A DNA stretch of 64,000 nt from Leptodactylus fallax. Its lineage: Eukaryota > Chordata > Amphibia > Anura > Leptodactylidae. Numbering within the stretch: position 1 is the stretch's first letter; each line of letters begins with the position of its first letter. Positions 1 to 11,240 of this stretch are shown one piece after another. Where the stretch lies: the NCBI GenBank assembly GCA_947044405.1, contig CAMRHE010000076.1, positions 5,190,001 to 5,254,000 on the forward strand, read 5' to 3'. The position numbers and the translations under genes are program-made. Under the pieces are notes generated by a model. The model saw nothing but the letters and a program-made list of their open reading frames with translations, was not told where the DNA came from and made no database searches.

Positions 1-2069
1 AGAGACTCCATCTATACAAGATGAACTGTACATAAATAGTGATAAGTGAATTTTGTGAGATTTGTTTCTAACCTTATTTGTTCGGTCCAAACCAGAAGTG
101 TTATTATTATAGGGGGTCACTTCATGTGGGGCCCAAGGGAGGTGCAAACAAATCAAAAAACATTGATAGCCACCTGTCCCCACCTCTACTGGCCATTCGG
201 TCTTCACCGACATGCAGCCTCTCCCAGCCTCATCCAACATCTTCTTTGGCATCACATGCCCAATCACAGGCTTCATATTGGGCTCATCGGCTTGCTGATG
301 CTTTGAACCCTGAAAAATCTGTAGCAGACCCAACTTGTTATGAACTAATCTCTACTAAGACCTATAACATTTTTGAATCTTCCCTCAAAAATAGTCCCTA
401 GTGTCAAGTGTTTGCTTCAAAGTCACCTACATATGAGTTCTCTTCTACTGGACCTTTGGCGCACAATATTATATGTGAAAGCCTGGGCCGACTAGAGGAA
501 CTACTAGACCTTTGGGGCACAATATTATATGTGAGAGTCTAGGCCCACTGGAGGATCCTATGCTACTCTGATGGGTCAGTCTGACCCTGCACACAGAAAA
601 TGTCCAACCCCAACAGTGACTTACCAATTGGATGAGTCATTATTTCGTGTTTGTTGGGAGTGACCAAAAAGCACCGAACAGAGTAGTCCTGTGAAAAGGG
701 AGTGGCGAGGGGAGCATCATTTCTTTTTATTTTCCTGCCATTGTAGACATGTAAATTATAAAAAAAAGAACCTGCAATGCCTTGCCACTTCAAAAGGTGC
801 CATGACCTGGTAAAGGTTCTTTGCCATAATATGGCCACAATTTAGGGTGTGCATTATGGCCAGAACACCTGTAATCCCCACTTTTTTGCCGAGCAGTACA
901 TCAAACTTGTATGGAACACCATGGGGAAACATTTGTTAAAAAAAACAGTACCATATGGAACTTCAAAGTGCAGTTTGCCCATCTGTACTAAACCAAGGGT
1001 CATTTCATAGTAATTTTTCATTTTGACCATTGGGTTACCATACGGCAATAGTATGCTGTGCGGCTAATAATCCACGGACAGGTATTCCCGCAAACTATGA
1101 CGGTTTTACAAGACGTTCCTTGGTTAAAAATTCTTTACACTAGAATATTTTATACCTGTAGAATCCTCGTGGCCAATAATTGTATCACAAAGCCGTGACA
1201 ACGCGCATTAAAATGTATGAGGTTTTTGCCCTGGGGTAAGCGGCCAGGCTGCACACTACAGCTACAGTATGTGGATAACCAGCCTTACAGTAAGATTATA
1301 GTGAATATATATTAATGTATATCTGACATTTAATGTATATTCAACATTTTGCATTTTTTACGTTATTGCTTAGCTGGTAAAAAAAAAAAATCAAAACCTG
1401 AAATAGAATTGGACGATCAAGAGACTGGTTGTCCCTTTCCAGCTGCAATAATGTGACTGACAGCAAACTAGAAAATGGACATTTATAGTTGAAAGGCCGG
1501 TGAATGACTGTGCCAGCATGGTCCCTCTCTGCCGGGAGTAGGAAGAGGAATAAAAGGAAGATCGCCTGTTGAGAGTTTTATTTACTGTTGTGGCATGAAT
1601 AATAATCTGACAGTCAGGATTCCGATCTATCACTGATACGTAAGGATGGAAATAGGTTCCATATTTCGGACACATAGTTGATTAAAAGCCGACGGCGGGG
1701 AAGGTTTCTGTTAATGAGACGTTGCATATGTTATGTGGATGGTTCATTACTGTGGTCTTAGTAGGAGGACCAAGGGAGTCTGAACATTACAGGAGCTAAG
1801 ACATTCACAAACATGGACATCATTGCTCAAGAGCTGGCTCAGTAACATCCTTCACTGAAGTAGTCACTGTTAATGCAGGTGGATTTTCAGCTAATATTCT
1901 GCAATCTGTATTACACAGTAAATGCCAGCGGGAAGGGCTCAGGATGTGGAAACCTTGATTTTAGAGAGTTATTTGAGTGTTATTAAAATTGGAATGTGTT
2001 CATCATCCTTGTATAAAGCAATAGAGTCATTTATTAATATAATACATATAGATGTAGATATATACTGTG
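1..2069. other. Unassigned non-coding DNA
   Basis: No coding region, RNA gene or clear repeat terminus was recognised here apart from the short duplication at 445-556. Open frames are short, lack family motifs and overlap on both strands, as expected by chance in AT-rich DNA. Confidence 0.5.
445..556. repeat. 56-bp tandem duplication (2 units)
   Basis: Two adjacent units, 445-500 and 501-556, both contain CTACTRGACCTTTGG followed by CACAATATTATATGTGA. They differ at several positions, so the duplication is not recent. Confidence 0.75.
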
Positions 2070-2089
2070 TATATATATATATATATATA
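2070..2089. repeat. (AT)n microsatellite
   Basis: Ten uninterrupted TA dinucleotides directly abut the left end of the Tc1-derived element. AT arrays supply many TA targets for Tc1-type insertion. Confidence 0.9.
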
Positions 2090-2627
2090 CACTGTACTGT
2101 GCAAAAGTGTGAAAAAATATTGCAAAGTAAGAAATATTTCAGAAATAGAAGGGTTAATAGTTTATTTTTGCCTATTAAGAAAATGACGTGAATGAAGAAA
2201 AGAGAAATGTAAATCCCATCAATATTTGGTGTGACCTTTAACCTTTGGAGGAGGAGTCCTGGAAGTGATGATCCGGCCCCCACAGATATAGCCCTGATCT
2301 CATCATCATCCAGTCTGTCTGGGATGACATGAAGAGACAGAAGGATTGGAGCAAGCCTACATCCACAGAAGATCTGTGCTTAGTTCTCCAAGATGGCGGC
2401 GAGAACAACCTCCCTGCCGAGTTCTGCCAAAAACTGTCTGCAAGTACCGAGAAGAACTGATGGAAGGCAAACAGCAAAGGTCACACCAAATATTGATGGC
2501 ATTTAGATTTCTTAATTGCTCATTCACTTCATTCTGTAATTTAACAAAATAAACTTCTATTTTTGAAAACATTCTTACTTTACAGCATTTTTTCCACTCC
2601 TGGCTAAAATATTTGCACAGCACTGTA
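2090..2627 (+). mobile_element. Tc1-derived MITE, single-arm copy, with transposase remnant
   Basis: The ends are inverted: left CTGTGCAAAAG and right complement GCTGTGCAAATATTTT, with TA at both borders. Internally, the plus-strand frame starting at 2296 reads DLIIIQSVWDDMK followed by RQKDWSKPTSTEDL. This matches the region of a Tc1 transposase around the third catalytic residue, where PDLNxIE is normal, but the Glu is replaced by Gln. It is therefore an internally deleted Tc1 element that keeps only a C-terminal scrap of transposase. The same scrap recurs at 20018-20945, 51832-52468 and 54150-54262, so the deleted form itself was amplified. Confidence 0.75.
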
Positions 2628-2639
2628 TGTATAAAGTTA

Positions 2640-4734
2640 GGTGGTGGTGCAGCTGCATTTTCTCTGTGTATGTGAGGCTGCATGCTGTGAGAGGGGAGGA
2701 GGAGCTTTTTTTTCCTATTTTTTTGTGAGTCTGTCCTGTGAACTGGACCTAGAATGGGGCAGTTGTAGAGGTTTAATAAAAGTATTCAGAGAATTTGCGG
2801 GCTTAGGAGAAGGATTACAAATGTCACATGATTTATGATACAAATCTCAAAGTATGTTAATACATTGGTTGCAAAATATATTATCATACATGTCACATAT
2901 AAAACATACATTTTCTTAATACTTTAGATATATTAACATAAATTTACATCTTTGTGGCTCAGAAAAACTTGGAAAGAAATTTGTTATTTTTGTAGCTTTC
3001 TTTTTTGCTATTAAACCTTAGATTTGTAATGAATTGCCATTTAAGAAATGAGCCATATGGACTCGGTGTGAGTAGAAGTGAGAGGCAGAACTATCGCTGT
3101 GGGGAGTATCATGGTATTGTGGTATAATCAATTACACAGACATTTACAGTAAACATGCAAATTAATTCCTTATCGTACAGATTTCATATCAAATATTACT
3201 GTTTTCACTGAAAAGTGCTGAAAAAATGACATTCTTACCTAACACTATTAGCTACTTCTTTTATGCAAATTGCAAGATTTTGCCTTTTTTCTGTAAAAGG
3301 AAGTGTTATAGCAGCATATAAAAGTCAATCTGATCTGATTAATGTAGAAAATACATTTCAGATATCGTAATAGAGCATTCTGCAATAAAAGATGGAGCCC
3401 ATATCCATTAGGTAGAGGGATGAGTGGCTACAAAGAACATATCTGTCTGGAGGACCTATTATATTTGTAGATTACACAAATAGCCCATTTATTTCAAAGG
3501 GTCTCCATATAATGCTATATAGCTCCTGTGAAGTCACTCTTAAAGGATACCTGAGTTTTCATCAACAGTTGAAATTATGCAGGATCTTGCTGAGTAGACT
3601 GTTCTGTGGATGTATGGCCTCCTTTCTGTTGCTAAAAGCCCCATTATGGCTGCAGCACATTTTGCTTTACTGTCTAGGCAGGGGATATGTACAAAAAGGA
3701 GCAGTCTGCTATCCCTCCCTTATCCATAATAACTACTACTGGAAGTAACTGATTTCTCTACATGTAATTCTGCCAGGAGTAATTGTAAAATAGCAAACAG
3801 ATAGCTGTAAATAGCTCAAGTGATCAATGGAAGATCCAGGGAAATGGACTGCAAATTCAGGTTATGATGCAGCGAAACAAATCTCTGACATAGAAAGAGA
3901 AATCTGAGAATAAGGAAAGCTCCTTGCTGTCTATGACTAACATCCCATCTGTAATGACACAAGCATCTATTCATATAAATAAATATATAAATATACTCAC
4001 TTTAACCTGTGAGAAACTTCTGTGTAGTGTAGAAGCTATGGGAAATCTGTGTAGAATCCTTCCCTCTCCATTCACTGTGTGGAAAAAAGTCCAGCCCCTC
4101 CCTCCTGCGGTCACTGTGAACCCATCTTGCTTTTTTTAATGTTATCTATGGACGGACCTTCCCTAGTAACAAGAGAAAAGCAAATTAGCTAGAAGGGAGA
4201 CACCTAGTGGCAGCAACTTCAGAGAGGTTTAATTTGTAGAAAATAGAAAGATTTTTAAATAAAGTGCAGCACATTTTGGTCCAGAACCACATGTTCTACA
4301 AAATGAAACTCAGTTGTCTGAAAAGATGATCATTTAAAGACTCGCTGGTGGGCTCTCTGGGCTTCCAGATGCAGGACCCCTTACCATCAAAAAGGGATTG
4401 TTATATACTAGCAACTTTTTGTTTGATAAAACTTCAAGCAATCATTCATTTTAAGGTTACAGACAATGCCAAAATGTCTGTGGTCAGAAAGGGTCATAAT
4501 GATGGCATGAAATTCATTAGGGGTTCAAGGGGTTAATGTCCATGGTCACTAAAGGGCAAAACGATGACATCATCATTCATCAAGGTTTGAAAGGGGCTGT
4601 ATGACATTGAACGTGGGCTGAGCTACAATACGAGAGCAACCTGTTTTCTAGTCTCAAAAGTCTCTTTAATGTTACTTGGTTAAAGGGGCTGTCCAGTTAG
4701 GTCAATCAATTTTTGTTAAGTGGTCCATAGACAT
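2640..4734. other. Unassigned AT-rich non-coding DNA
   Basis: No gene or definable repeat boundary was seen. Sequence is AT-rich and without long open frames. Nothing supports an exon here. Confidence 0.5.
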
Positions 4735-5100
4735 TAACCCTTTAAGGACACAGAGTAGTTTGTATGTTAATGCTTGGCGACTTTTTTCATATTTTCCTTC
4801 CCCGCCTTCCAAAATTCATAACTTTTTATTTTTCTGTTGACATAGCTATGTGAGGGCCTATTCTTTGCGTGACAAGTTGTACTTTCATTTGGCATCATTT
4901 TTGGGTACATATGATTAGCTTTTATTTACTTTTTTGGGGGGTTCATGTGAAATAACACACAATTCTATCATAATTTTTTGCATCTTGTTTTTACAGTTGG
5001 ATGCAGTTTCATTTTTGTAAAAAACGTCTTACAGTTTTGGTTCAGTTTTTTTTTTCAGGTGAAAAATATTAAATAAAATTGTTTAACCTGTAAAATTAAC
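4735..5100. repeat. Probable anuran interspersed repeat fragment
   Basis: This stretch begins AACCCTTTAAGGACACAG and continues through CATAACTTTTTATTTTTC and TTTTTGGGTACATATGAT. I recognise it from memory as a frequent frog repeat, but I see no terminal inverted repeats or target duplication in this copy, so class and borders are uncertain. Confidence 0.4.
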
Positions 5101-5111
5101 AAAACTTTACC

Positions 5112-5514
5112 AAACTTTAATATTGATAATCTACCCATAGAATAGGTCACCTATACCAGAAAGGTGGGGGTCTGACATCCAGTACCCCCACTATTCATCC
5201 ATTTGAAGGGGGTATGGTGCTTGGACAAGCACTGCTGTCTTATCATTGCTTACCAAGCACAATGTCATACATTGTATAGTGGTTGTGCTTGGTATTGTAG
5301 CTCAGTCCCATTTATTTGAATGGGACTGAGCTGCATCATGGCCATGTATCCAACAGAGATGGTGTCGCTGGCCTGAGAAGAGGAAGTAGCGATTCAACAA
5401 TTTTCATGGCCTCTTCAAACAGCTGATTGGTAAGGGTGCTTGGAACCGATCTAATATTGATGACCTGTTCTAAACAGAGGTTATTTTATAGTTCCAGAAA
5501 AACACTTTAACTGC
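5112..5514. repeat. T2-type MITE fragment (right end present)
   Basis: The segment has the family's typical interior (a bent 'two-step' of TAGGTCACC, GGGGGTCTGACATCC, then TGATGACCTGTTCT) and a right end AAAAACACTTTAA close to the TTAA-flanked T2/Kolobok terminus. The left end is missing. Confidence 0.45.
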
Positions 5515-5545
5515 TCCCAACTGCAACATGTGAATCCTCTCTAAC

Positions 5546-6085
5546 ATTATAGTTAGAGATGAGTGAATTTCTCAGAAATTCGATTCGGCAGCTTCGCCGA
5601 ATTTCTCAAAACGATTTGATTCGATCCAAATTAATTTGCGGCGAATTGCGTTAAAAAGCAGCTATTTTCCTGGCTGCAGAGAGCCAGGGGATATGAAAAT
5701 ATGCATTTTAAACTAAGGACATGTCGGAATAGCCTTTAGAAAGGCTATTCTACTCCTACCTTTGCTGTTGCATCACGCCCCCTGCGATGTCCTGGTCCTC
5801 CTAGCTCATGTAGGAAAAGAATAAAGATGGCCGCCAAGCATCCTCAGAGCTGCTTGTGTAAAGATGGACGCCGAGCATGCGCTGTTGGCTCGGGAGCATA
5901 ATGCAATGGCAAAGGTAAAAGTAGAATAGCCTTTCTAAAGGCTATTCCGACGTGTCCTTAGTTTAAAATGCTATTCGTTACCACAAAGCGTGAGGAAATC
6001 CGGATTTGAAGCGAATCGAAGATTTCCTGAAATTCTGATTGAATTCCACTTCGTCAGCTTCGATTTGCTCATCTCTAATTATAGT
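5546..6085. mobile_element. hAT MITE, copy 1, with exact 8-bp target duplication
   Basis: The element is 5554-6077 (524 bp). Its ends are TAGAGATGAG and, in complement, TAGAGATGAGCAAATCGA. It is flanked by the direct repeat ATTATAGT at 5546-5553 and 6078-6085. Eight-base duplications and a YAGNG-type terminus define the hAT superfamily. There is no transposase, so it moved in trans. Internally it is partly palindromic: GACATGTCGGAATAGCC near 5710 is mirrored near 5945. A related copy lies at 23583-24022 and a more distant one at 15546-15993. Confidence 0.88.
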
Positions 6086-7139
6086 CTTGTCTATGTCCAA
6101 TCTTCTACTTTTCCTTTGTTTCACAACACAAACTGAACAATCTGCTATTTGTTAGTCAATTAGATTCTAACTATCCGAAACTAATATGCAAATATGAACA
6201 GCATATAACGTGGTAACAATGAGATTTGATTGTGTCTGATATTACTGACTAGATACAATTTATCTGGGAGACATCTCTGCCTTACTCTATATAGGTGGCT
6301 GAGATCTTCTCGACTCTCCCTGACCCTACTTTGTTACAACGCTTCATGCATGCCCAATGTATCAGTCTTATCACTTCTATAGCCGGATGCCTAATACAAA
6401 GCCGAAATCCTTGAAAATGAAACAATAGAAGACCATTAAATGCTATAGAACATTCTGCCGTGGCTGGATCCATAGAAATTGTGATTATACATGCAATGCG
6501 CTGAAGGTTTGTAGATCACTTGGAAATGCCGCTATTACTTTAAGGGTTATGTCTTATGAGAGAACCTTGAAAATGATTTCTTTCAATTTCGCTCCATGAT
6601 ATAATTTGACAAGTGGAATAAGTCTGAATCAGATATTGAACAAATAAAAAAAGAATAAGTGTAAGCCAATTTTCTTTTTCATTATTAAACTGCTAATATA
6701 ATTGCTGAGTTTAGACATATTCAATAGAACTATCCATCTTTGACAAAGTAGGGAAATACACCTAATCTCCCACTCCTATTATACGTATCTGTACATTTAC
6801 ACATTTTTCAGGGAAGATTAGTATAGAACGGATCCTTCTGACATTTCAAGTTCAAATCTGTGGCTAGAAGGAGGCATCACTCTCTATATAGTGTCAAGGA
6901 ACAAAGCGTTCGGCAAATAGTTTCTCGCCGTGCTTTCTCGTAATAACTAAGGTCGTCTTTAGACCTCTAATGTCAATTGTGTTAAGTGGGAAAAAATTAA
7001 TAATTATGTTATAAAAGCGACTCACTGCTCAAAAACGGAGACATGCAATTTTGTTGAACACACTCAGCTTTTATTTGATGAAGAAATCAGTGACTTTACC
7101 AATGAGACCAATTCTGATGCAACTCACTGGTTTCAATCC
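6086..7139. other. Unassigned non-coding DNA; possible conserved element at 6100-6240
   Basis: No gene is visible. The first 150 bases contain SOX-like ACAAT and TTTGT motifs and a perfect octamer ATGCAAAT near 6186, a composition often seen in developmental enhancers. That is only a hint; conservation cannot be judged from one sequence. Confidence 0.3.
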
Positions 7140-7262
7140 TCTAAAGGGTATTTTTCCGGGACATAAATATTAATGACCTATCCTTATAATAGGTCATCAA
7201 TATCAGATCGGCAGGGGTCCAGTACCCGGGACCCCCACTGATCAGCTGTTAAATATCCATGC
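7140..7262. repeat. T2-type MITE fragment
   Basis: The left part reads TAAAGGGTATTTTTCCGGGA, then TATTAATGACCTATCC, ATAGGTCATCAATATCAGAT and CACTGATCAGCTGTT. This interior recurs at 19270, 30930, 44900 and 49340. The right half and right terminus are absent. Confidence 0.6.
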
Positions 7263-7495
7263 CATCATAATAGTCTGAAAAGATGAACGGGTCATCTAGT
7301 AAACAAAATAATTAGTATAAAAAATTGTGTTTTGTTTTTTTTTAAATCACAATGTTGCAAAAAAAAAAAAAAGAAGAAGTAAGAAACAGTAATTTATATG
7401 TACAGTGTCGGGAAAAAAATACTGCTTAAAAAAACCTCATACAATCAAAAAAAAAATACAAAAAAACAGAAGTTATGGTTGCCAGAATAACACTT

Positions 7496-7749
7496 TAAGG
7501 TCGGGGCTCCACGTGGTGTAAATGGAAAAACCACAAAGTTTTACAGCAAATCCCATCCACACATTGATGAAAAATATGCGCAGCGGAAATGCTGCGATTT
7601 CCAAAACCATTGCATTTTTGGAAATTGAAGCATGCCAATTACACCTATGGAACCGTGGCGGTTTCTCTATCGGCATATTTGAAGCAGAAAGTTTGCAGAG
7701 TTGTTCCGCAGCACTTTTCCACTGCGGCCCACTACATGGGACCTTAGCC
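7496..7749. mobile_element. TAAGGYC MITE, copy A
   Basis: The ends are TAAGGTCGGGGCTCCACGTGG and, in complement, TAAGGTCCCATGTAGTGGGC. The interior (bases GCGCAGCGGAAATGCTGCG and GGTTTCTCTATCGG) matches the MITE at 29006-30389. No transposase and no clear target duplication were seen. Superfamily is unresolved. Confidence 0.6.
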
Positions 7750-7805
7750 TAAAAGAGTGATTCTGAACACATTTTATATACAAGCTGCAGAGTCATTTTT
7801 TTTAT

Positions 7806-8078
7806 ATCACAATGACCCATTGTAATTTTCCAATGACACACCATGACATCACAATGTCCCATTCCAACATCGGAATACTCAATTATAATGTCACAATTTC
7901 CCATTGTGACATCACAGTGACCCACTGCTACGTGACAGTGATCCATAGCGAAGTTAAAATGCTACACCTTAATTCCACAATGACCTACTGCAGTGTCACA
8001 GCAACCCATTCTGATGTCACAGTTTTCTATTGTGATGTCACAATGACACTCTGTGATGTCACAGTGACCCTTTGGACT
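7806..8078. repeat. 21-bp minisatellite, about 13 degenerate units
   Basis: Units centre on the dyad TGTGATGTCACA followed by a variable ATGACCCAT-like half. The 21-bp period is clear at 8012-8075, where GATGTCACA recurs exactly every 21 bases. Because 21 is a multiple of three, the plus strand stays open as seven-residue units such as MTHCNFP and VFYCDVT, and the minus strand is also open. The frames are a by-product of the period and I do not call a gene. Confidence 0.8.
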
Positions 8079-8395
8079 CCCCATGCATTATGATTCACAT
8101 AACCCTAACTGTGCAGTTTTTTGTAGGGCTTTCCTTATGAAATGGACCACAGAAGGTTTGGATCTAGGCAAATTTGTCCCGAAATGTGCACTTCTGAGAG
8201 GTTTTGGAGAATGGAGAGGATAGCTAAACCTCGCTACTTAATATTGAAAGGTAAACAATTAATTTTTAATTCAAGTTGTCGTAGTTAAGTCCATGGACAT
8301 ACATTACTGTATACAGTATGTGTAAGTACAATTTCTAAGTCTAAATTTTATAGCTTATCTTAAAGATAACCTATAAATTTAATGAACTTGAATTT

Positions 8396-8585
8396 AGGCT
8401 AAAGTTGCAGATTTTGCTGTGTTTTTTTGAGCCAAAGTCAGGAGTGGCTTGAAAATGAATTGTATATATAAAAGAATCACTTATACGTCTTCCTTCTATT
8501 AAATCCGCTCCTAACTTTGGCTCAAAAAATGCAGCAAAATCTGCAACAAAACATCTGTGTTTCTGCAACGTGGGGACTCAGCCTT
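8396..8585. mobile_element. Foldback MITE
   Basis: The arm GTTGCAGATTTTGCTG plus TTTGAGCCAAAGTCAGGAG near 8404-8450 is repeated in reverse complement near 8505-8550 with few changes. The loop holds unrelated sequence. The right end carries an extra CACGTTGCAGAAACACAG-type stretch (complement). There is no coding capacity. Confidence 0.55.
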
Positions 8586-9093
8586 TAACTGTCCCTCCAT
8601 TTTAATTCTGCTACCTGATCTGATATTGGGCATGTATAGCTACAAGGTATAACTGTATAATGCACACAGGGTAATTTGCACAGATCATTATATAGAAGCA
8701 GCCCAGTGATAATACTTTTATCCATCCCTGCACCCTTGACCAAATTGTCTCCTATGTATATTGCACCGATATACATTCACTTCAACATATCTTCTGCTTC
8801 TGATCAGACACTATCTTAATATTCAGATATTCTCATTCTCCATGGTCTTCTATCAATCCTATGTTACATTAACACAGCATCACAGATCACAGCAGCTAGA
8901 GCCAATGCTATCTCTGCTTGCTGGGAGGAAAGTGTCATTTTCCTTATCTCTATATTCTACTATGTAAGCTAAGAGACCGTGGTGACCCCTGGAGAGAACA
9001 CATAGACATGTAATTGTAAGAGTGACCATGACATCACATGATCCAACTGAATAGAAGAAGCCAGGTGGAAAGGAATTACTAAATAATATAATA
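8586..9093. other. Unassigned non-coding DNA
   Basis: No gene, RNA or repeat terminus was recognised in this interval. Confidence 0.5.
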
Positions 9094-9352
9094 CTGGCAC
9101 TGTAGCCTTGCAGCACTGGAGTCCTGGGTTCGAATCCAGCCAAGGACAACATCTGCAAGGAGTTTGTATGTTCTCCCCGTGTTTGGTGGGTTTCCTTCGG
9201 GTACTCCGGTTTCCTCACACATTACAAAGACATACTGATAGGGAATGTAGTTTGTGAGCCCTATATGGGACAGTGACTGACAATGTCTGTAAAGTGCTGC
9301 GGAATATGATGGCGCTATATAAGTAAGCAAAATAAATAAATAAAAATAAACT
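9094..9352 (+). mobile_element. V-SINE-like tRNA-related SINE (5' truncated)
   Basis: A tRNA-type B box, GGTTCGAATCC, is present at 9127-9137. The A box is missing, so the copy is truncated at its 5' end. After the tRNA-like head comes the conserved central domain (GTATGTTCTCCCCGTGTTTG, then CTCCGGTTTCCTCACACATT). A tail follows with GTAAAGTGCTGCGGAATATG and an A/T-rich AATAAATAAATAAAAATAAA end. The layout is that of vertebrate V-SINEs. It is not a functional tRNA because the acceptor stem and A box are absent. Confidence 0.8.
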
Positions 9353-10599
9353 AAATTGGAGGGATACTTTAAAGAAAAACTCCATTCTCCTGGTCCTGCT
9401 GAGTAGCATATAGAACATAATATCTCTGGCTCTGCACCCGTCAAAGAACAACTTATGACTGTCATCACTATCCTTTGCCATGGAAGAGGCTATACTGGTG
9501 GAAGACTGTCTCTTTCTCCTATGTACAGTATGTAGGTCATATAGGCAGTCTTTACATTGCCCATAGAGTTTGCTACCCAGCTTTATTTTTCCGGGGCAGC
9601 CTGATATAAAGTGTCAGTTTGTCTGTCTTTACTCTAAGGGTGCCCAGGAGGCCAATCCATGCCCAACACAAGTCCAAAACTCTTTCAAAATGCTCCACTG
9701 CACTTGATTTTAGTGTTCAAGAGTTCTTAGGGAGTCTAAAGGATCCCATGGAAGTCAGGAAGGTCACCTGCAGATGTCACTCCTCTTCAAGAGTTATGAT
9801 TAAAAACTTTGATAGGTACCCAAACAGTATAAGATGTGATGGAGGATGATTTATATAAAGTGGTGTAAAAGAAGAGACTGGGGACTGTACCAGCCAAAGG
9901 CTGATTTTTCACTGGTGTAAAACGAATCACGAGGTAATTACATATATATTTGTATCCTTTGGTTTGTATATATATCTCAATACAATCTATGCAGAAGGCA
10001 TAGACTAAACAGTGTAGAACTGTAAACTGCTTGGCCAGGGACCACTACTCAGCATCTACAGAAAATGAAGAATAGGCTCAATATGTGTGCCTCTTGGTGT
10101 CTATTGAAGCTACCCAGTGTACGCTGTCCCAAATTTAAAGCTAAAATGGGAAGTAGTACTTGGTGAAGTTGGACAATGCTACACAGCCCAGTAGGAATTA
10201 TGCTATTCCTGCCATAATACAAGCAGTAGACATTTTAGCCAACAGAATATCTGCACAGTAGCTCAGTGGTCAGCTGGGCATATCTTCAGGGTGTTGTACA
10301 GGCCCAGGACAGTAGCCCTATGGGACTCTATAAGGTGTCTCTTCCTAATGGAGATGATAATACATTATAGTTGGGGTCTGGCTAAGATTTTGTATGGCGG
10401 GGGGTTCATCTTACATCTCTAGTGGTCAGCATGGAACTGCTAAGCGGCTTTAATATAACTTAGTGGTCAAGCACCTCAGTCACGTGAAGTGCTCGGAGGG
10501 ATCTGATGCAGCTGCACCACTTATGGTTAAAGTGGCCTTGTATTTGGATCCTTAAAACTACATTGGATTCCATTGCTTTGGAGCACACCTTGACGTCAG
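9353..10599. other. Unassigned non-coding DNA
   Basis: No gene or clear transposon end was seen. Open frames are short and unrelated to known families. Confidence 0.5.
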
Positions 10600-11240
10600 C
10601 TGGGACTATGGTGAGGGGAACGGTGTAACTATCAGGATTGCAGACTTTGCAATTGTACTTTTGTACAATTTGCTCATCATAGTGCTAGTCTGATGGGCTG
10701 AAACAAATGTATTTCCATTCAGGGCCCTGTTCTCACTGTGGGCAGCTGACGGCTGAAATACATTTTCGTCTTCTATGCAGTAAACAAAACAGCAGAGAAC
10801 ACGTCTTTCAGAATCCCACCGCACCTCGATGACCTGCACACAAGGACAGAAAAAGGTTTTCTTTTTCCTTTTATTTAGACAAATAGTAAAAAACAAAAAC
10901 TGTTCTGAAGATTTCAGGAACAATTACCGGTAGGCAAATAAGCAGCCGATATTGTGATTTTTAGAAACTTTTCTGATCCCGCACCCTTGATCTGGCTCGC
11001 CTTCAAACAAGACCACAGGGAAGGATTATCTAGGCATTCACACATGCATTTTGGTTCGTAGGTGGCCCCTCTCTGACTATCTCGATGACCCCTTTGAGGC
11101 TGCAGTGATGGAGATGTTCCAAGTGGTCTTTGTTCATAAATTTGGCACAGCTGACACCACTGAAAGTGCTTTATGGAGCAGGAGTGCGGCCCGCAGTAAA
11201 TGGATGTTTTTATTGGACTAATTCTTGATTTTAACATTTG
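10600..11240 (-). other. Candidate conserved non-coding block or orphan exon
   Basis: On the minus strand a pyrimidine-rich acceptor-like stretch (CTGTCCTTGTGTGCAG) is followed by an open frame beginning VIEVRWDSERRVLCC at about 10834. The frame runs to a stop near 10606, and no donor is needed if it were a last exon. Base composition is complex and non-repetitive, unlike the MITEs around it. I do not recognise the protein. A conserved regulatory element is equally possible. Confidence 0.2.

Noticed and set aside
9094..9352. tRNA gene from the B box GGTTCGAATCC
   Set aside because: No A box and no acceptor stem; the downstream domain and tail show that it is a SINE.
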